Source of the DNA: Clostridium sp. CAG:411
GTDB lineage: Bacteria; Bacillota; Clostridia; Lachnospirales; Lachnospiraceae
NCBI GenBank assembly: GCA_000437275.1
Contig: FR899701.1
Coordinates: 1-10,334 of the forward strand
Length of the DNA: 10,334 bases
Direction of reading: 5' to 3'
Under the pieces are notes generated by a model, which had not been told where the DNA came from, did no database searches, and saw only the letters and a list, made by a program, of their open reading frames with translations. The translations under genes were made by a program, and so were the position numbers. Positions within the stretch are counted from its first letter, which is position 1. Each line of letters starts with the position of its first letter. Positions 6,501 to 10,334 of the stretch are shown here, piece after piece.

Positions 6501-6596
6501 ATGATTCAGCAGGGGAGTTTTGCAAAGTTAGCAATTTGTAAGAATAGTAGAATACGATCTATTTATAGAGATAGAGCTGTCGGAATAAGAAGGTGA
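6501..6596 (+). CDS. Small ORF, possible leader peptide (31 aa)
   Basis: The run AGGGGGGAG at about 6487-6495 sits 5 bases before ATG 6501, and a perfect promoter lies 51 bases further upstream. The peptide begins MIQQGSFAKLAICKN, becomes rich in arginine, and ends GIRR before TGA (6594-6596). It has no membrane segment and no run of one amino acid, so it does not look like a classical amino-acid attenuator peptide. I recognise no family. Because its stop codon touches a terminator-like hairpin and the regulator gene begins 36 bases later, translation of this ORF could affect expression of the regulator. It could also be a free small protein or an untranslated part of the leader. Confidence 0.45.
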   Translation: MIQQGSFAKLAICKNSRIRSIYRDRAVGIRR

Positions 6597-6619
6597 AGCA
6601 TCTTTTCTGATGGCTTTTT
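6596..6619 (+). terminator. Terminator-like hairpin in the regulator leader
   Basis: AAGCATC (6596-6602) pairs with GATGGCTT (6609-6616), seven base pairs with one bulged G, around the loop TTTTCT. A T run occupies 6615-6619. The 5' arm starts on the last base of the small ORF's stop codon, so a ribosome sitting there would cover it. The stem is short, so termination would be partial. It is a candidate attenuator, or the 3' end of a leader RNA of about 160 bases. Confidence 0.4.
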
Positions 6620-6631
6620 GTCGTTTGGGAG

Positions 6632-8152
6632 GTGAGAGGCATAGAAAACGGAAGAAAAAAGAAGGAAGTATTTCCCAAAACGGCCAAGGAAATACTTAGA
6701 ATTATAAAAGCAGCAGATAAAAAGGGAGAACTTCTTGCAGCAATGGAAACGGAGTTTTTTCAATCAGTAAGTATGCCCGCATTATGGGCATGTAGGGAAT
6801 ATATCCATAAATTGCCAGAGGAGGTATATCACCAAAATACACGTAAAAGTATGTCAATGGTTGCGATTCGGGCATTACTTGCCACAATGGAGAATGATTT
6901 GGAAGGTGCGAAGGCCTATGTCAGTATACTTGGTAGTACTCCAAGGCATATACAGGCAAAAAACTTTACGGAGAAGGATTATTTTCGTATTATTACAGAG
7001 CTGGTAATGCCTTATATAAGTGACAATCAATTTTTACATATTGCCTGTTTTGTTAGAAAAATGGGAGTTCCACCGATACAAAGTCTTACGTTATCGGCCA
7101 GTAGACCAAGTATTATCAATGGTTTTAGGGATTTTACAAGATATGGGAAATATATGATGCAGTACAGGGAGGATATTACGGAAACGATTCGAGCATTGTA
7201 TGGAGATAGTAGCAAGGGAGTTTTTGAGATTGCACTTGCAGAATGGTATTATCAGAATAACGATAGTTTTCATGCACTTCTTTTGGTGACAGGGACGATT
7301 CCTATGATGGAGAATATGCAGGATATGCAATGCTTGTTTGTTGCAATGGCATTACAGATGAAAATTTTGCTTTTAAATGGACAGATGCAGGCAGCAGAAC
7401 CATTAGTGGAAAAAATTCGGGAACGTATCAAAAGAACCGGATGGGAAGAATTGACCAGCAGTTTGAATGCATTGGGAGCGTGGGCGGCATGTTATGATGG
7501 CAAACAGGAGATTGTAGAGGAATGGCTTCATACAAATGCACCAGATGAGAATAAAGAATTATATATGATGGATATGTATGCATATCTGGTCAAAATTCGT
7601 TGTTATCTTTTGATTGGGAAATATATGCTCGCGCTTATTCTGGCAAAACAATTGATTCATATTTTAGAGAAGGGGAAACGTTTAATGGATTTGTGTGAGT
7701 GTTATATGTTGTCTGCCTTTGCCTGCTGTAAAGCCGGAAGTATGGATGATATGTGTGATGAATTGGAGAAGGCATTGAGGATTGCCAAAAAATATAACTA
7801 TATCCGATTGCTTGCAGACGAGGGAGCGTACATGGTACGGATGCTTGTGGCATACCAAAAGAAAAGAGGTGCAGATACTTTTACGGATGAAATATTGATT
7901 CTTGCAGGGGAGGTTGGAAAAAGACTGCCTAATTATATGAAATCACCGGATGAGTATTATGAACCGCTTACTGCAACGGAAAAAAAGATATTACAATTTA
8001 TGGCACAGGGATTGTCTTATCAGGAAATAGCCGAAAAAACGGATAAAAAAATAGGAACAGTAAAATTTCACAGTTCTGGCATTTTTAAAAAGTTGCAGGT
8101 AAGAAATCGACAGCAGGCAGTGAATCGGGCAGGAGAAATTGGACTGCTGTAA
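6632..8152 (+). CDS. LuxR-family regulator with long helical sensor region
   Basis: Cytoplasmic transcription regulator of up to 506 residues. The C-terminal 61 residues (446-506) are a LuxR/GerE-type helix-turn-helix: LTATEKKILQFMAQGLS, then YQEIAEKT, then IGTVKFHSSGIFKKL with the recognition helix. The preceding 430 residues look wholly helical with short repeats, as in the TPR-like part of MalT-type regulators. I see no Walker A motif (GxxxxGK[ST]), so the ATPase module of true MalT proteins is missing, and no response-regulator receiver domain either. The ligand or partner is unknown. The start is unclear: GTG 6632 directly overlaps the ribosome binding site, whereas GGAGGTGA (6628-6635) sits ideally 8 bases before an in-frame ATA at 6641. 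The coordinates use GTG. The next gene begins about 40 bases after the stop with no terminator between, so the two are probably co-transcribed. Autoregulation through the dyad at 6379-6414 is a guess. Confidence 0.85.
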   Translation: MRGIENGRKKKEVFPKTAKEILRIIKAADKKGELLAAMETEFFQSVSMPALWACREYIHKLPEEVYHQNTRKSMSMVAIRALLATMENDLEGAKAYVSILGSTPRHIQAKNFTEKDYFRIITELVMPYISDNQFLHIACFVRKMGVPPIQSLTLSASRPSIINGFRDFTRYGKYMMQYREDITETIRALYGDSSKGVFEIALAEWYYQNNDSFHALLLVTGTIPMMENMQDMQCLFVAMALQMKILLLNGQMQAAEPLVEKIRERIKRTGWEELTSSLNALGAWAACYDGKQEIVEEWLHTNAPDENKELYMMDMYAYLVKIRCYLLIGKYMLALILAKQLIHILEKGKRLMDLCECYMLSAFACCKAGSMDDMCDELEKALRIAKKYNYIRLLADEGAYMVRMLVAYQKKRGADTFTDEILILAGEVGKRLPNYMKSPDEYYEPLTATEKKILQFMAQGLSYQEIAEKTDKKIGTVKFHSSGIFKKLQVRNRQQAVNRAGEIGLL

Positions 8153-8194
8153 GGAAAGAATAACAGTCAATGAACTATGAGAAGGCATAGAGAA

Positions 8195-10081
8195 ATGGGG
8201 AAATATATGAAAAGAGTATTTATTATCATTGCAGTTTTGTGTGTTGTATTGGGGCTTGCAGGGACGATAGCAGACAGTAGAGAAACAACACAAATGACGG
8301 AGGAGATTAAGAGCTATCCAGTTATAGACGTATCGGAACTTTCTGAATATAAAGAAGAAAAAGAAACACAGGAGATGATTGTTACTGGTATTACCTGTAA
8401 AGGAGATACGATAAAAGATACAAAAGGAATGTTAAAAGGAAAGTATTTTTATATTCATACGGAAGCGGAAAAATATGATTCCGAAGAAAACGATTGGTCC
8501 AGGGCGGACGAGGAATGTTATGAAGTAGTATCGAAAAAGGTTACCACTACAGCAAACGAGGACGAAAAAATAGATTTGACAACGGTATTTACCTATTCAA
8601 TTCCAAAGATTACTACTTATTATCCGAAAGGGAAAGATGATATTTCTGATGGAGCATTAAGGTATGAATACAGAGCATTGGGAGCCAAGGATAAAATGTC
8701 TGCCATTATGATGGTAGGAAATGGAAAAGCAGAGGTTAAACCATTAGTTGGATATCGCAAATATTTATATATTTGTGGTGACGAGACTGCGGTATATGGA
8801 CACTGGAAGGCGTTTGGAGAGGGAGATAGTTTCCTTTTTCTTTTTTTAGGAGTACTTCTTGGGGCAGTATTTGGCTACTTTGCATGGCTTTGTCGTAGAA
8901 GCTCTTCAATGGGGAGAGTGGGAGAGGCCATTGGGGATGCATTGGCGACAAGAAAGCGAAGAAGGCAGGAATACAAGGAAATGTCTGCTGCTATGAAAAG
9001 GCGTTATCACCGATTGCACTTTTTGGGGGCTTTGCTTGTAATTGCTGGTTTTGCAGTTATTTTTATGGGGTATGAAAGTACTGGTTGGATCATTGTGGGA
9101 ACCTTGCTATTAATTGCTGGAGTAGCGGCTTGGAAAATGGCAGCACCAGATAGTTATAATGAGGGTAGTGATACGGTACAGATGCTTTCTTTTGATAAGC
9201 CAAGAAAGATAGAAGAATTTTATGAAGCATATAAAAACTTTAGTACGCCATTAGGTTCTGGTTATTTAGCAGAATTTTATACAATGAAGCAAAAGGCATT
9301 GGTATTTGGTCCAGATAGTAGAGGACAATTTTTGTATTTTTGGATTACTCAAGATGGAAACAGAGGATACCTTGGTTATTCCTTTTTAGAAAAAACAATT
9401 AAGAAAAAACTGAATGAACCTTTGATACCAGTACAATCGAATTTTGCCACGAATACAGCAGAATATATATGCTATAATTCCGACATTGCATTGTTGCAGA
9501 AGTATCTTTTGAAAAGTTTGGAACATTTTGCAGAAACAGGACAGACGTTGGAATTAAACTTACCAACTGCGTCTGGAGTTTATACCTTTACAGAGGATTT
9601 CAAATTGACAGGGCAGCATTTTGACTTATGCGATTTAGAAGGAAACCAGATTTATGAAATAGATGGAACTATGCCACTGATTAGTTTCCACATTTATGAT
9701 AAATCGCATACGGAAGTATTTAAAGTTACAAAAGAGATTGGGCATGCACTTCCAACCTATCGTTTTTATTATAAAGGGGAACCATATGGAACTTTGGAAA
9801 AGCAGTTTGTTCTTGTAAAAGATAAATTTAAAATGGAGACCAAAGAAGGTACATTGGAGTTGGTAGAGTATGCTGGGTATGTTGGACATAATTTTCAGGT
9901 GACTTTAAATGGAAAAATGCTTGGAGCTATTATGGACGATTTAAAACTTAATATGCAAAATATTGTTTATGACAATGCAGTGATTATTGTTTATGAAGAA
10001 CAGTATCTTCCATTGTTGGCGGCAATGGCAATTATGGTTGTAAGAGAAATTGCAAGAGATCATGCAGAATGGACAGAGTAA
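8195..10081 (+). CDS. Four-TM protein with C-terminal LOR (tubby-like) domain
   Basis: Membrane protein of 628 residues whose function I cannot name. A hydrophobic segment at 7-25 works as signal anchor. Residues 26-210 form an extracytoplasmic domain of mixed charge with no family I recognise. TM2 (about 212-232) is followed by a strongly basic cytoplasmic stretch (RKRRRQEYK), then a TM hairpin (275-292 and 296-314). By the positive-inside rule the remaining C-terminal half is cytoplasmic. Residues about 460-622 match the LURP-one-related/tubby C-terminal-like fold: repeated beta-hairpin patterns such as FKLTGQHFDLCDLEGNQIYEIDG, then TYRFYYKGEPYG, FKMETKEGT and GYVGHNFQV, and a final hydrophobic helix (YLPLLAAMAIMVV). 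Tubby-type domains can bind membrane phospholipids or act as scaffolds; which applies here is unknown. The start at 8195 is chosen because AGAAGG (8180-8185) lies 9 bases upstream; ATG 8177 and ATG 8207 are alternatives. It follows the LuxR-type gene in a likely operon and may be its target or signal partner. Confidence 0.85.
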   Translation: MGKYMKRVFIIIAVLCVVLGLAGTIADSRETTQMTEEIKSYPVIDVSELSEYKEEKETQEMIVTGITCKGDTIKDTKGMLKGKYFYIHTEAEKYDSEENDWSRADEECYEVVSKKVTTTANEDEKIDLTTVFTYSIPKITTYYPKGKDDISDGALRYEYRALGAKDKMSAIMMVGNGKAEVKPLVGYRKYLYICGDETAVYGHWKAFGEGDSFLFLFLGVLLGAVFGYFAWLCRRSSSMGRVGEAIGDALATRKRRRQEYKEMSAAMKRRYHRLHFLGALLVIAGFAVIFMGYESTGWIIVGTLLLIAGVAAWKMAAPDSYNEGSDTVQMLSFDKPRKIEEFYEAYKNFSTPLGSGYLAEFYTMKQKALVFGPDSRGQFLYFWITQDGNRGYLGYSFLEKTIKKKLNEPLIPVQSNFATNTAEYICYNSDIALLQKYLLKSLEHFAETGQTLELNLPTASGVYTFTEDFKLTGQHFDLCDLEGNQIYEIDGTMPLISFHIYDKSHTEVFKVTKEIGHALPTYRFYYKGEPYGTLEKQFVLVKDKFKMETKEGTLELVEYAGYVGHNFQVTLNGKMLGAIMDDLKLNMQNIVYDNAVIIVYEEQYLPLLAAMAIMVVREIARDHAEWTE

Positions 10082-10123
10082 AGTAAGATGCTGGCATTAG
10101 CTAAAATATTTTGAAGAAAAGCA

Positions 10124-10170
10124 AAAAGCAGAAAAATGCAAATGGAATAGTTTGTATTTTTTCTGCTTTT
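10124..10170 (+). terminator. Strong intrinsic terminator after the LOR protein
   Basis: The left arm (10124-10142: AAAAGCAG, AAAAA, TGCAAA) pairs with the right arm (10151-10170: TTTGTA, TTTTTT, CTGCTTTT) almost completely, with one bulged base and one G-T pair, around the loop TGGAATAG. The right arm itself is T-rich, so transcript release is likely. The stem is nearly symmetric and could also stop minus-strand transcripts. Confidence 0.85.
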
Positions 10171-10195
10171 CATCAATATAGTAGAAAAGAGTAGA

Positions 10196-10224
10196 TTGTA
10201 AATAGAATAAGGGGATGTTATAAT
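10196..10224 (+). promoter_or_regulatory. Extended -10 SigA promoter at the right edge
   Basis: TTGTAA (10196-10201), a 17-base spacer and a perfect TATAAT (10219-10224), with TG at 10216-10217 forming an extended -10. Transcription would begin near 10231 and run off the right end. A second TTGACA at 10253-10258 has only a poor -10 (TTTTAT, 10276-10281). Confidence 0.75.
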
Positions 10225-10279
10225 AAAATGCAATTAAAACAGGCTATCTGAATTGACAATGCAGAGGGAGTAATCTTTT

Positions 10280-10312
10280 ATGCATTCAAAGGGATGGAAT
10301 AAGAGTCGGTGA
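10280..10312 (+). CDS. Possible 10-codon leader ORF at the right edge
   Basis: GAGGGAG (10264-10270) lies 9 bases before ATG 10280, which opens the 10-codon ORF MHSKGWNKSR ending at TGA 10310-10312. It lies about 50 bases after the start of transcription predicted from the extended -10 promoter. A GTG at 10309 overlaps its stop and opens a hydrophobic frame (VIIVCFVI) that continues out of the window, so this could be a translationally coupled leader for a membrane protein. Both readings are weak because the window ends here. Confidence 0.2.
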   Translation: MHSKGWNKSR

Positions 10313-10334
10313 TTATAGTCTGTTTTGTGATTAT

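Noticed and set aside
6610..6699. ATG-started 29-codon ORF overlapping the regulator start
   Set aside because: No ribosome binding site precedes ATG 6610, which lies inside the hairpin arm, and the peptide is only the shifted reading of the regulator's lysine-rich start.
7200..7215. GDSSKG in the LuxR-type protein as a Walker A motif
   Set aside because: It lacks the GxxxxGK[ST] spacing and a following hydrophobic P-loop context, and the rest of an AAA/STAND ATPase is absent.

Overview
The window looks like chromosomal DNA from a low-GC Gram-positive anaerobe of the class Clostridia, most likely Lachnospiraceae. This rests on the AT-rich codon use, strong GGAGG-type ribosome binding sites, a T-box riboswitch, SigA-type promoters and a PTS permease with C-B-A domain order. 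The genus cannot be named from the sequence alone. I see no insertion sequence, integrase, CRISPR array, tRNA or rRNA. All intact genes are on the plus strand; the only minus-strand gene is a decayed one.

Left part (1-3469): a complete glucose-family PTS permease (IICBA, start at 46) is followed by a membrane-anchored M48 zinc metallopeptidase with its own promoter. The metallopeptidase ends at a stem that works as a terminator in both directions. It also serves the minus-strand remnant of a YczE-like membrane protein (about 3505-3788), which has lost its N-terminus and an internal piece and carries a frameshift.

Middle (3785-6261): a SigA promoter with an extended -10 drives a tryptophan-specific T-box leader. 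The specifier is UGG, and the acceptor-pairing bulge UGGC suits the G discriminator of tRNA-Trp. It controls a stand-alone TrpB2-type tryptophan synthase beta chain; no trpA or other trp gene is present here. A terminator and then a MutT-like Nudix hydrolase follow.

Right part (6262-10334): this is the least conventional region. A 36-base dyad ends 7 bases before a perfect-consensus promoter (TTGACA, 17 bases, TATAAT). The leader holds a 31-codon small ORF with a strong ribosome binding site and a terminator-like hairpin starting at its stop codon. Next comes a LuxR-type regulator with a long helical sensor region, whose best ribosome binding site points to an AUA start codon. The regulator is followed after about 40 bases by a four-TM protein with a C-terminal LURP-one-related (tubby-like) domain. 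These two probably form an operon ending at the strong terminator at 10124-10170. A further extended -10 promoter at 10196-10224 starts a unit that runs off the window.

The best candidates for new biology are the regulator / LOR-membrane-protein unit with its layered leader, and the tRNA-Trp-controlled orphan TrpB2.
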